Shown here piece after piece: positions 45,676 through 54,029 of a stretch of 64,000 nt of DNA. The notes below the pieces were generated by a model that did no database searches, was not told the DNA's origin, and saw only the letters and a list, made by a program, of their open reading frames with translations. The stretch is from contig CAIVDU010000047.1 of NCBI GenBank assembly GCA_903904815.1, positions 1 to 64,000 of the forward strand, given 5' to 3'. Numbering within the stretch: the first letter of the stretch is position 1; every line of letters starts with the position of its first letter. Position numbers and translations under genes: made by a program. This DNA comes from an uncultured Armatimonadota bacterium. GTDB taxonomy: Bacteria > Armatimonadota > Fimbriimonadia > Fimbriimonadales > Fimbriimonadaceae.

Positions 45676-46131
45676 ATGATTGAGCCGGCATCCTATCCAC
45701 GTCCGCGTCCCGCCCATGGCCAAGTTTATCGAGCAGCGGCCGTCACGTCGCTGTGTTTGTTTTTTGTGGCCTTGTGGCTGCCCTCCTATACGTTTGTCAC
45801 GCCAGATCACGAGACCAATCTCCACCAAATAGGGTTCCAGTCGCTGCTCCATCCGCCGACTGAAATTGACTATGTCGTGAACGGCGCTTACGCGCTCGTG
45901 ATCTACGCGATGCTGAGGAACACTTTGTCGGCGACCGCGCTTTCGACCGCGCGCGTTCTGCTCGGGATTCTTACTGCTCTCGCAATTTTTCCGTTCATGA
46001 TGGGGGACCGTCAGCCGGGCAGCGTCGTTCAGTTTGGCTGGGGCGCCTATCTATGGCTGCTGGCGCTCGTCGTGGCATTCTCCCGGATTCAGCTGAGTTT
46101 CAAGTTTCGACTGACTCCTAATCGGACTTAG
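45676..46131 (+). CDS. Hypothetical membrane protein between two TPR-like paralogues
   Basis: A 151-residue integral membrane protein with four hydrophobic segments (AAAVTSLCLFFVALWL, AYALVIYAML, ARVLLGILTALAIFPFMM and WGAYLWLLALVVAFSRI). A soluble loop follows the first (PDHETNLHQIGFQSLLHPP). It starts 21 bases after the first TPR-like gene and ends about 40 before the second, so the three are probably one transcript. No family recognised. Confidence 0.55.
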   Translation: MIEPASYPRPRPAHGQVYRAAAVTSLCLFFVALWLPSYTFVTPDHETNLHQIGFQSLLHPPTEIDYVVNGAYALVIYAMLRNTLSATALSTARVLLGILTALAIFPFMMGDRQPGSVVQFGWGAYLWLLALVVAFSRIQLSFKFRLTPNRT

Positions 46132-46174
46132 AAGCAAGGTTTTGCGAGGTTCGGAGTCTGCGTATAATCGTTTC

Positions 46175-47116
46175 ATGAGCCAGTCGGTATGGGACGTGCC
46201 GCGAACAGAAGAGGGGCTTCAAGAAGTTCAGCGGCGGCTTGCCGAGTTCCACGCAGCGGGGGACGACTTAGAGGTTGGGAACGGACTGCTTGCGTTGGAC
46301 TTTCTGGTCAAGTGGGTTCCCTGTGTCACACCGCTGCCTCCCTTTATCGAATCTCGCGACCTTTCTCTGCAAGCACTGGAGTTCTTTCGAAGAGCCAAAA
46401 ACGAGCCGGGGCAGGTGCGAGCGTTGGTCGCAGCAACGGCGATGGTCGATCCCGAAACGCGTGAGACGCGGCTTTCTGAAGCAGAACAACTCGCTGAGAA
46501 GGCGGATGATGAAAACCTGGTCGCGATGGTCATTGCCGCACGTGGGCGCGCCCTTGGCGGTTCTAACCGCCCAAAAGCCGCCGAACTGACCCGTCAGGCC
46601 CTCGCCATCTATCGACGCCAAGGCAATCATAGGGGAGTTGCGCGATGCCTATTTAGCCTAGCGGTCCAATCGGGAGACAAAGCCGAAAGGCGAGATGCCG
46701 CCATGGAAGCCGCCCAAATTCACCGAGCCTTGGGTGACCGGTCCGAAGCGGCTCGGTGTATCACCATCGTTCTGTGGTTCGCAAAGGAGCTTGATCCCCC
46801 AGAGAAGCTTGAAGCGCTAGCGCATGAGGGATTGGAGGATGCGATTTCGGCCGGCGATCGGAATCTAGAAAGAGGGCTCTACAACGAACTTGCGAGTATC
46901 ACAGAGGCAGCAGGACGAATCGAGGAAGCAGAAAAATTCCGTCGCATGGCCGAGAGGATCCTGGCATCTGACGGCCTCACCCCTCTCGAGCGATGGCAAC
47001 AACGCTGCGACAGTTTAGAGGGGCATATCGCCACCGCAAAGACTCGTGGAGCCGAGCATTCCATGAAGGTTTTTCAAACAGAACTCAACCGGCTAAGGGA
47101 AATTAAGCCAATTTAG
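46175..47116 (+). CDS. TPR-like helical protein, second paralogue
   Basis: ATG 46175 is chosen by alignment to the first copy. The 313-residue product contains clear TPR-like units: ALEFFRRAKNEPGQVRALVA, SEAEQLAEKADDENLVAMV, AELTRQALAIYRRQGNHRGV and NELASITEAAGRIEEAEKF. It ends with a coiled-coil-like tail (RWQQRCDSLEGHIATAKTR). Three or more repeats suggest a protein-binding scaffold. It is longer than the first copy by about 55 residues, mainly in the C-terminal tail. Function unknown. Confidence 0.55.
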   Translation: MSQSVWDVPRTEEGLQEVQRRLAEFHAAGDDLEVGNGLLALDFLVKWVPCVTPLPPFIESRDLSLQALEFFRRAKNEPGQVRALVAATAMVDPETRETRLSEAEQLAEKADDENLVAMVIAARGRALGGSNRPKAAELTRQALAIYRRQGNHRGVARCLFSLAVQSGDKAERRDAAMEAAQIHRALGDRSEAARCITIVLWFAKELDPPEKLEALAHEGLEDAISAGDRNLERGLYNELASITEAAGRIEEAEKFRRMAERILASDGLTPLERWQQRCDSLEGHIATAKTRGAEHSMKVFQTELNRLREIKPI

Positions 47117-47272
47117 GGAATGATCTCCATCGCCGCAGAGGCGTCGATCAGAGTCGTTTCTTGATGCAGACTTTGCGATCGCGACCGTTGCTCAATCGAT
47201 CGAAGTTTAAGACATCGCGAGACCTTTTGCCGCCGGCTGAACGATCCGCCTCTTGCTCGTCACTCACCAGGA

Positions 47273-47641
47273 GTGAGAGATCAACATTGGGTTCGCATTG
47301 AACGCTTGGCTCACTTCGTTCGCCGAGCGGTGCTTATCTCCGGTGGAGCGCTGCTGTTTGCCGCTCTCGGAATGTATGCGGGCCCAATTATCGCGGTTTG
47401 CTACTACCTTTCCACCACATCGACGGGTCACGGGTCGAGTGGATTCGCCGTCATGGCGATGCTATTCATAGGCCAATTAGTCGGGCCGCCCGTAGGGCTC
47501 GCAGTCGGCGGCGCCGTCTCTTACCGGCTCAGTTCCAACCCGCGTTGGCGCGTATGCGCTTGGAGCCTTGCCATCGTCGGATATGCCGTATCGGTCTCTA
47601 GCTCCATGGATCAACTTCTCCTCAGTTTTGGGCTCCGATAG
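47273..47641 (+). CDS. Hypothetical membrane protein
   Basis: A 122-residue protein starting at GTG, with a basic N-terminus (VRIERLAHFVRRA) and four hydrophobic segments (VLISGGALLFAALGM, IIAVCYYL, AVMAMLFIGQLVGPPVGL and WSLAIVGYAVSVSS). The GxxG-rich third helix may pack tightly. The ribosome site AGGA abuts the GTG, which is unusually close, so the start is uncertain. No family recognised. Confidence 0.4.
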   Translation: MRDQHWVRIERLAHFVRRAVLISGGALLFAALGMYAGPIIAVCYYLSTTSTGHGSSGFAVMAMLFIGQLVGPPVGLAVGGAVSYRLSSNPRWRVCAWSLAIVGYAVSVSSSMDQLLLSFGLR

Positions 47642-47676
47642 CCAGCCCTGCCTCTGCTCCAATTCCGGGCCATCTG

Positions 47677-47892
47677 GTGACGAGGTTTCAGGAAGTCGTT
47701 CGCCAAGCACTGAACAACTCCGAGAACGCGTACGCTAGGTGCACAGCCTGCATGTTGGCCGTCTGCGATCCGACGATTCGCGCGACGGATATTGAACCGC
47801 TCCTTTCTGACTCGGAAGGACTGAAACCCGGTGGGGCGCCCAAAGTGAGTGTTTATGCTCGGGACGCCTACAAGTCGGTACGAGACCGATAG
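47677..47892 (+). CDS. Possible small hypothetical protein
   Basis: A 71-residue frame from GTG 47677 with balanced composition (FQEVVRQALNNSENAYARC, SVYARDAYKSVRDR). No ribosome site or family is seen, and an opposite-strand frame overlaps it, so it may be chance. Confidence 0.25.
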   Translation: MTRFQEVVRQALNNSENAYARCTACMLAVCDPTIRATDIEPLLSDSEGLKPGGAPKVSVYARDAYKSVRDR

Positions 47893-47920
47893 GCGCTTTT
47901 TTAGCCCGGTCATTGACAAA

Positions 47921-48652
47921 TCAGATTAGGTTTTCAAATGGCTCAGATCCGTGCCAGATTCCCTCGCTGCGCTCGACGACGCACCTCGTGAATGACGTGC
48001 GATCGGCGAATCCTCCGGCGCGTTGGCGGAGATGGTAGTCCTTATGCACACCGGGCCCGTAGGCGAAATCGCGGACGGAGGCGAAGTCTTTCCAAATCGT
48101 GACCGTGAAACCGTCTCTCCCCTCCAGGGAAAAGCTCTGCTGTGAATGCAGGCCAGGCATGCCAGTCATCGCAATTCGCACTGCGGTGACGCCGTTACTG
48201 AAGTCGAGCGCGCGCTCCTTCCAGTCGCCTTCCCGCACGAAACCGGCGGTCGTAATGACTACGAGCGGGCCCGGAGGCACTGCCTCAGCCGGGCAGTCGT
48301 AGATGAGCCCGGGGTTGACCGGATCTAGGAAGTCGACCTCGCCAACGTGCCTTATGGGCCGAAGAACCGCACTCCAGACCTCTTTCGCATCTGCCAACCA
48401 CGTAAAGATTTTGTCCCGGGCATCGTAGTAAGAATCCGCCGACTCTTTGTCCCGGTGAAGGGCGATCGCGCCGAACTTGTAGGCCGTTTTCGAGGGAACG
48501 GAAGTGCCCGGAGCAACCCAGGTTCCTGCCGCACGGGAATCGGTTCCGATGCCGGCAAAAATCGGATCATCGCCGTGAGGTGTCAGTTGACCGGCCTCCC
48601 GCTGGGTGCCGAATCGTGCCAAAGTCAGGGTGATGAAGGAGGCTTTTTGCAA
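47921..48652 (-). CDS. CrtA-like (spheroidene monooxygenase family) protein
   Basis: The start is TTG 48652, with AAGGA seven bases upstream; the longer frame to 48808 is rejected because it is unlike the family. The 243-residue product has the C-terminal signature of CrtA: FTVTIWKDFASVRDFAYGPG, then HKDYHLRQRAGGFADRTSF and EGIWHGSEPF. CrtA is a heme oxygenase that hydroxylates carotenoids, but many homologues occur in organisms without that pathway and no carotenoid gene is present here. The N-terminal half is only weakly like CrtA. Function remains open. Confidence 0.55.
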   Translation of the reverse strand: MQKASFITLTLARFGTQREAGQLTPHGDDPIFAGIGTDSRAAGTWVAPGTSVPSKTAYKFGAIALHRDKESADSYYDARDKIFTWLADAKEVWSAVLRPIRHVGEVDFLDPVNPGLIYDCPAEAVPPGPLVVITTAGFVREGDWKERALDFSNGVTAVRIAMTGMPGLHSQQSFSLEGRDGFTVTIWKDFASVRDFAYGPGVHKDYHLRQRAGGFADRTSFTRCVVERSEGIWHGSEPFENLI

Positions 48653-48767
48653 ACGGTTTTCCTTGTGTCTAAGCTTGCCGGAGAGCCAGCGCGGGAAGTG
48701 CTCAACACCTAGACGGAACTCTAGCACAGAGTCGAGATTCGTACAAGCACAGTTAAACTGCCTTGTT

Positions 48768-49589
48768 CTATGAACGCACTGCCGAAGTCGGATTGGTGCG
48801 GACCTCACGGGGAGAGCAGCCCAGAGTTCGGTGGATCATGCGATTAAACTGTTGGAGGTCCGGAACTCCTACGGATGCGGCGATGGACGTGATGCTCATC
48901 GTGGAATAGCGCAAGAGGTGTTCGGCGCGGTCGGCTCTTCGGCGACGGATGTATTCCACGACGGATTCGCCGGTCTCGGCTCTGAACAGCTTCGAGATGT
49001 AGCCGTAGGAGACGCCCAGGCTTGCCGCCAGTTCCTCGACCGATATCGGTTGGGCAAGACCGCAGTCGATGAGGTGCATGGCCCTCTCGACCGTTCGGTG
49101 ACATACCTTCCTTCCCGACAGTTTCATCGGGTCGGAGGTGAGCGACCATAGGATGTCCCAAACCACTGCTTGACGACGAGCAGGGGGCGCATTGACGTCT
49201 AGGGCGACGTCTTGGAGCCGAGAATCGAGTCCGGCAAACCGCTGTCCGACATCCTGCATTGCCCGGATAGGCGAATTTTGTCGGGACGGCGCCAGCCGAA
49301 AATGACAGTAGGAGTGTTCCGACCGCCCTAGATATCGGTAGACCATTTTAGTATTGGGAGGCACGATGCTCGCGTACCGAGGCCGGATAGGCAGTGGATT
49401 TCCATCCAGCTCCAACGTGCCTTCATAGCGATAGAGATGGAGGCACCAGAGGTCAGGAAGCCGATATTGATCGGCGGACGGGCCGCTCGCGCGTCCATGC
49501 ACGCCAATGCCCATCTGGCTGATCTCAGGAGGCTCTAAAAGCGGAATCTCCCATTCAACTTGCTTCCAAAAGAGTGCAATTTTTGACAA
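48768..49589 (-). CDS. AraC-family transcriptional regulator
   Basis: A 273-residue regulator. The C-terminal 100 residues are the double helix-turn-helix: AQPISVEELAASLGVSYGYI, then SKLFRAETGESVVEYIRRRR, and the second helix pair ITSIAASVGVPDLQQFNRMI ending LGCSPREVR. The N-terminal 150 residues look like the cupin-type ligand domain (LELDGNPLPIRPRYASIVPP). It is divergent from the PhyH/fucosidase operon with only 57 bases between the starts, so it probably senses a sugar and controls that operon. The sugar (fucose is a candidate) is inference. Confidence 0.85.
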   Translation of the reverse strand: MSKIALFWKQVEWEIPLLEPPEISQMGIGVHGRASGPSADQYRLPDLWCLHLYRYEGTLELDGNPLPIRPRYASIVPPNTKMVYRYLGRSEHSYCHFRLAPSRQNSPIRAMQDVGQRFAGLDSRLQDVALDVNAPPARRQAVVWDILWSLTSDPMKLSGRKVCHRTVERAMHLIDCGLAQPISVEELAASLGVSYGYISKLFRAETGESVVEYIRRRRADRAEHLLRYSTMSITSIAASVGVPDLQQFNRMIHRTLGCSPREVRTNPTSAVRS

Positions 49590-49646
49590 GTAAAAGCGAG
49601 TATAGCCAATTCAAACTGGCTCGGTCTCACCGTACTATGATCAACT

Positions 49647-50573
49647 GTGGCCGAACAGAAAGTTGAAGCAATCGCGAATCCTTCCGAGGTTATTCCAACC
49701 GTCGGCTTGCCAGGAAGTTTGACCCGCGAACAGGTCGAGTTCTACTGGAGAGAGGGGTATGTGGTCCTCGACCGTCTGCTAGACGAGTCCGACATGGCGC
49801 CGATCAAGGAGGCCTTGAGCTTCAAGGTCTCCAAGATCGCCTACGAGATGCTCCGAGTGGGCAAGATCAAGGATCTCTTGCTAAGCGAGCCTTTTGAGAC
49901 TCGGTTAGCCAGGCTATTCGAAGGACTCTCGGACGCCGACTTTCTGGCATTCGGCCGTTCGTGGAGAGACCGTCACCCCGGCTACTTCCAATTCATGTCG
50001 AATCCTCGGATTCTGGATGCGGTGGAATCGCTCATCGGGCCGGAGATTTTCTCAAATCCGGTTTACAACGCTCGTCCGAAGGTCCCTCGGGTGGCGGCGG
50101 GCGCGGTGCCTTGGCACCAAGACCGATCTTACTGGCCGGGGGCAAACGCAAACCCGGTGATCACGGTCTGGATTCCCCTAGTGGACGCTGATGAAGTCAA
50201 CGGTTGCCTTCAGATTTGGCCACGGACCCACAATACTGAGCTCGTCGAGCACCACGCGGAGACCTACTCGGGTACCGCTTACACCGAGGTGGATATCGAC
50301 GATGCTTCGCTCCAACCTTACAAGAAGATCAGCGCAGTGACCCTCCCCGTGCTGGCTGGCAGCGCCATTTTGTTCAATGATCGGTGCATCCACATGTCGA
50401 CTCCAAACAACTCCGATCGGGTGCGCTGGAGCGTGGACCTACGCTATCAACCGACCGATCAGGACCCGATGACCAACCACGGGGTCGGCTTCTTGTGCCG
50501 AAGCAGTTCTCATCCAGATCGCGTCGCAACGCTCGACGATTGGCTCGAGTTTCGGCCCGAGCGCTCAAGCTGA
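49647..50573 (+). CDS. PhyH-family Fe(II)/2-oxoglutarate dioxygenase
   Basis: A 308-residue oxygenase starting at GTG. The iron triad is visible: H157 and D159 in VPWHQDRSYW, and H249 in DRCIHMSTPNNSD; R260 in the following strand VRWSVDLRYQP is the expected 2-oxoglutarate salt-bridge residue. PhyH enzymes hydroxylate phytanoyl-CoA in animals, but bacterial members act on many small molecules, including sugars and amino acids. It is the first gene of the operon with two fucosidases, 45 bases ahead of the next ATG. A step on fucose or its derivatives is an inference from context. Confidence 0.8.
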   Translation: MAEQKVEAIANPSEVIPTVGLPGSLTREQVEFYWREGYVVLDRLLDESDMAPIKEALSFKVSKIAYEMLRVGKIKDLLLSEPFETRLARLFEGLSDADFLAFGRSWRDRHPGYFQFMSNPRILDAVESLIGPEIFSNPVYNARPKVPRVAAGAVPWHQDRSYWPGANANPVITVWIPLVDADEVNGCLQIWPRTHNTELVEHHAETYSGTAYTEVDIDDASLQPYKKISAVTLPVLAGSAILFNDRCIHMSTPNNSDRVRWSVDLRYQPTDQDPMTNHGVGFLCRSSSHPDRVATLDDWLEFRPERSS

Positions 50574-50617
50574 ACCCACGTACACCCTCCGTCTTTCCTG
50601 CTCCGTAAATTCAAAAG

Positions 50618-52096
50618 ATGCTCCTCAGTTTATGCCTCGCGCTTGCCCACCAAGCAGTCTCGTCGTCCGCCCAAAAGCCACCCTTTGAGCCAACTTGGGC
50701 TTCTCTCAGTAACTACCGTTGTCCCGAATGGTTTCGAGATGCAAAATTCGGCATTTGGTCGGTCTGGGGACCTCAATCTGTTCCGAAGCAAGGCGACTGG
50801 TACGCCCGAAAGATGTACCAGCAGAGCGACCCCGACTACGCCTTTCATGTTGCGCACTACGGCCATCCCAGTAAGTTTGGTTACAAGGACATCATTGCGC
50901 TGTGGAAGGCCGAACGGTGGAACCCCGCCAAGCTGATGAAGCTATACAAGCGCGCTGGGGCCAAGTACTTCGTGGTGATGGCTGTTCATCATGACAACTA
51001 CGACCTGTGGAATTCCAAGTACCAGCCTCGATGGAACTCAGTTAACTCGGGTCCGCATAAAGACATCGTGGGCTTGTGGCGCAAGGAGGCTCTTCGAAAT
51101 GGCCTTAGATTCGGAGTGACCGAGCACAATGTTCGAAGTTTGAACTGGCTTCAAACCAGCCACCAGTCAGACACAATGGGACCGTTGAAAGGCGTTCCGT
51201 ACGACGGTGCGAACCCGGCCTATCAGGACCTGTATCATCCTCCGTTTTCAGAGTCGACCTTCACCTATCCACAGCATCCCACCGAGGCGTGGATCCACGA
51301 GTGGGCAAATCGAACGAGGGACCTACTGACGACGTACAAGCCAGATTTTTTCTACTTTGACGGTGGGGTGCCTTTCGGAGACACGGGTCGCCAAATCGTC
51401 TCCGAATTGTATAACCAGAACGCGGCGCAGCATGGCGGAGACAATCAGGCCGTGGTGTGCGTCAAGAAGACGATTGACGGTGAATACGTCGACGGAACCT
51501 GTGTTCAGGACGTCGAGCGAGGTGCTGAGAATGATATTTCAGCGCTGCCTTGGCAGACGGACACTTGCGTCGGGGACTGGTTTTATCGAGAAGGAATTCG
51601 CTACAAAACCGCGAAGGAACTGGTTCGGATGCTCGCCGATATCGTCAGCAAGAATGGAAACCTGTTGCTGAACGCGCCTCTTAGCCCGGAGGGCAACCTG
51701 GATTCGGATGCTGAACACACACTCCTCGGAATCGGGGACTGGCTGAAAACAAACGGGCGCGCCATCTACGGCACTCGACCGTATCGCGTGTTTGGCGAGG
51801 GACCGCATAACTCGACCGGAGAGATGTTCCGAGAGGACACGTCGTTTACGGAAGAGGACATCCGGTTTACGGTGAAGGCAGACTCTCTGTTCGCCATCGT
51901 TCTGGGTCGACCATCGGGCACGTTTACGATCCGATCGCCCCTGACCCTCGGCGCCCATCACGAGATAAGCTCAGTGAAACTGCTGGGAACGAGTTCTCCG
52001 TGCAAATGGGCCTCGAGCCCAACTGGGACAACCATTACTCCGCCCAACCAGGGCGAAAATGACCTCGCCAACGTTTTCGAGATCCGATTTAGATAG
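50618..52096 (+). CDS. GH29 alpha-L-fucosidase-like enzyme, exported
   Basis: A 492-residue protein with a signal peptide (MLLSLCLALAHQAVSSSA) and the family opening RDAKFGIWSVWGPQSVP. The catalytic nucleophile is probably D248 in FFYFDGG, and HHDNYDLW (124-131) is the conserved second-shell block. At position 49 the usual His of the HWG motif is Val (SVWG), a residue that binds substrate in characterised fucosidases. Cleavage of alpha-fucosides may therefore be weak or specificity changed. The next gene encodes a paralogue with an intact HWG. Confidence 0.75.
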   Translation: MLLSLCLALAHQAVSSSAQKPPFEPTWASLSNYRCPEWFRDAKFGIWSVWGPQSVPKQGDWYARKMYQQSDPDYAFHVAHYGHPSKFGYKDIIALWKAERWNPAKLMKLYKRAGAKYFVVMAVHHDNYDLWNSKYQPRWNSVNSGPHKDIVGLWRKEALRNGLRFGVTEHNVRSLNWLQTSHQSDTMGPLKGVPYDGANPAYQDLYHPPFSESTFTYPQHPTEAWIHEWANRTRDLLTTYKPDFFYFDGGVPFGDTGRQIVSELYNQNAAQHGGDNQAVVCVKKTIDGEYVDGTCVQDVERGAENDISALPWQTDTCVGDWFYREGIRYKTAKELVRMLADIVSKNGNLLLNAPLSPEGNLDSDAEHTLLGIGDWLKTNGRAIYGTRPYRVFGEGPHNSTGEMFREDTSFTEEDIRFTVKADSLFAIVLGRPSGTFTIRSPLTLGAHHEISSVKLLGTSSPCKWASSPTGTTITPPNQGENDLANVFEIRFR

Positions 52097-52102
52097 GCCC
52101 CT

Positions 52103-53635
52103 ATGAGCGAAACCACTCCCTTCGAACCCACCTGGGATTCCCTTTGTCAATACACCGTTCCCGAGTGGTTCCAAGACGCTAAATTTGGTATTTGGGCGCA
52201 CTGGGGACCGCAGTGCCAGCCGGCGCGTGGCGACTGGTATGCCCGCGGGATGTATATCCAAGGGGAAGAGAGGTACCGCGAGCACATTGAACAGTACGAT
52301 CACCCATCCCGGTTTGGGTTCAAGGACGTGATCCACGAGTGGAAGGCTCGCAATTGGAATCCAGAAGCGCTCATGGCGCTTTATAAGCGCGCGGGGGCCG
52401 AGTATTTCGTGGCGCTGGCGAACCACCACGACAACCTAGACTTGTGGGACAGCACCCACCAGCCTTGGAATACCACAGTGGTTGGCCCTAAGCGCAACAT
52501 CATCGATGAGTGGGCTCGGGCGGCCGAAGGACAAGGACTCCGATTCGGGGTCAGCGTCCACGCCTCTCACGCGTGGAGCTGGTACGAACCGGCCCAAGGC
52601 TCGGACGCAGATGGACCCTTAGCCGGGGTGCCCTATGACGGCAAACTAACCGCAGAAGACGGCGCCGGGACCTGGTGGAATGGTCTCGACCCGCAGGATC
52701 TGTACTCCCAGAACCATGAGGCCACTCCGATGGACCGGAACATGTGGTCGGTGATCAAGTTCTGGGAGTGGGAAAACGGCTACCCAGCTCCGAGCACGGA
52801 GTATTGCGAGAAGTTCTTCAACCGCACGATCGAGCTGATCGACAAGTATCGGCCCGACCTCGTCTATTTTGACGACACCGTTTTCCCCCTGTATCCGGCA
52901 AGCGACGCCGGCCTCCGAATCGCCTCGCACTTCTACAATGCCAACCCCGACGCGGTGATCAACGGCAAGGTGCTCAGCGAGTCACAGAAGCAGGCGATGG
53001 TGTGGGACATCGAGAGGGGGCAGACTTCGGAGATCGAGCCCCTACCATGGCAAACCTGTACCTGCCTTGGCGATTGGCACTACAAGCAGTCGATCTTCGA
53101 TAACGACGGCTATAAGTCCAGCTTCGAAGTGATCCAGATGCTGGTGGACATCGTGAGCAAGAACGGCAATCTGCTCTTGAGCGTTCCGCTCACTGGCGAT
53201 GGTGATGTGGACCACAAAGAGATCGCGATTCTGGAGGGGATTGGGGAGTGGATGGCCGTTAATCGGGAAAGCCTGGTGGGAACGCGGCCGTGGATCGTTC
53301 CAGGCGAAGGCCCTTCTTCCGGGAGCGTGAAACCGCTGACGGCACAAGGCTTCAACGAGGGCTCGGGCATTCCCAACACAGTCGAAGACATGCGGTTCAC
53401 CCAAAAGGACGATGCCCTTTACGTGATCGTTTTGGCACAACCTGAGGGCATCGTTCGCGTGAACTCGCTGGGAATTTACAAGGGGCTTCTCACACGTCCG
53501 ATCCTATCGGTTCGGCGGCTCGGAAGCGACGTCTCGCTTACCTTCGCGTTGACCGATGACGCATTGGAGATCGGCCCGACCACTGGCGGCCACGAAGCGG
53601 CGACAGCATTTCGATTAGAACTCGGCCCATCGTGA
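52103..53635 (+). CDS. GH29 alpha-L-fucosidase, no signal peptide
   Basis: A 510-residue paralogue of the preceding protein. It has no leader (MSETTPFEPTWD), so it should act in the cytoplasm on imported oligosaccharides. The HWG motif is intact (WAHWGPQ, H33), NHHDNLDLW is present, and the probable nucleophile is D257 in YFDDTVF. The acid/base residue is not securely assigned. The gene starts six bases after the first fucosidase stop. One exported and one cytoplasmic paralogue would suit sequential breakdown. Confidence 0.8.
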   Translation: MSETTPFEPTWDSLCQYTVPEWFQDAKFGIWAHWGPQCQPARGDWYARGMYIQGEERYREHIEQYDHPSRFGFKDVIHEWKARNWNPEALMALYKRAGAEYFVALANHHDNLDLWDSTHQPWNTTVVGPKRNIIDEWARAAEGQGLRFGVSVHASHAWSWYEPAQGSDADGPLAGVPYDGKLTAEDGAGTWWNGLDPQDLYSQNHEATPMDRNMWSVIKFWEWENGYPAPSTEYCEKFFNRTIELIDKYRPDLVYFDDTVFPLYPASDAGLRIASHFYNANPDAVINGKVLSESQKQAMVWDIERGQTSEIEPLPWQTCTCLGDWHYKQSIFDNDGYKSSFEVIQMLVDIVSKNGNLLLSVPLTGDGDVDHKEIAILEGIGEWMAVNRESLVGTRPWIVPGEGPSSGSVKPLTAQGFNEGSGIPNTVEDMRFTQKDDALYVIVLAQPEGIVRVNSLGIYKGLLTRPILSVRRLGSDVSLTFALTDDALEIGPTTGGHEAATAFRLELGPS

Positions 53636-53869
53636 CCTTTCTGGTCATTGGCGGTATGTTCCGGGCATGGTGACCGAGACAAGCAGATCCCAAGAAGGCT
53701 GATTCCCTTTTCTGTAGAAAGCGGAATCACAGCTCATCTAAAGGGAGGCGATCCGCGCCAGTCGCCTGCGCGTAAAAATCCCGCCGTGGCGAGGACCACA
53801 AGGGGCCCCGTGGCCGCCGCCTCCGGATCGCAATCGTAGGTGCGTCCCTGCGTGGACCTCGGTTTCTCT

Positions 53870-53971
53870 GTTACAAATCTTGTTACATTCTCCAACTTTT
53901 CGCCGAATTAATTCCTAGGACACCCTCCTTTACCTCCGATCGGGCTCCGGGGTTACGATTTAGTTACGATT
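53870..53971 (+). promoter_or_regulatory. Four GTTAC(A/G) direct repeats before the giant surface-protein gene
   Basis: gttaca occurs at 53870 and 53882 (12 bp apart); gttacgatt occurs at 53952 and 53963 (11 bp apart). Pairs one helical turn apart in direct orientation are typical of OmpR/PhoB-type regulators. The first pair also overlaps ttgtta at 53880, a possible -35. The rest of 53636-54029 holds no gene. Confidence 0.35.
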
Positions 53972-54029
53972 CGCTCTCACTATGGCCTCAAGGCGCAAGG
54001 TACGGCCTTCGGACAGAAGAGTTGCATTT

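Noticed and set aside
48653-48808. N-terminal extension of the CrtA-like protein
   Set aside because: The residues are Cys/Arg-rich and unlike the family, whereas TTG 48652 has a good ribosome site and gives the normal length.
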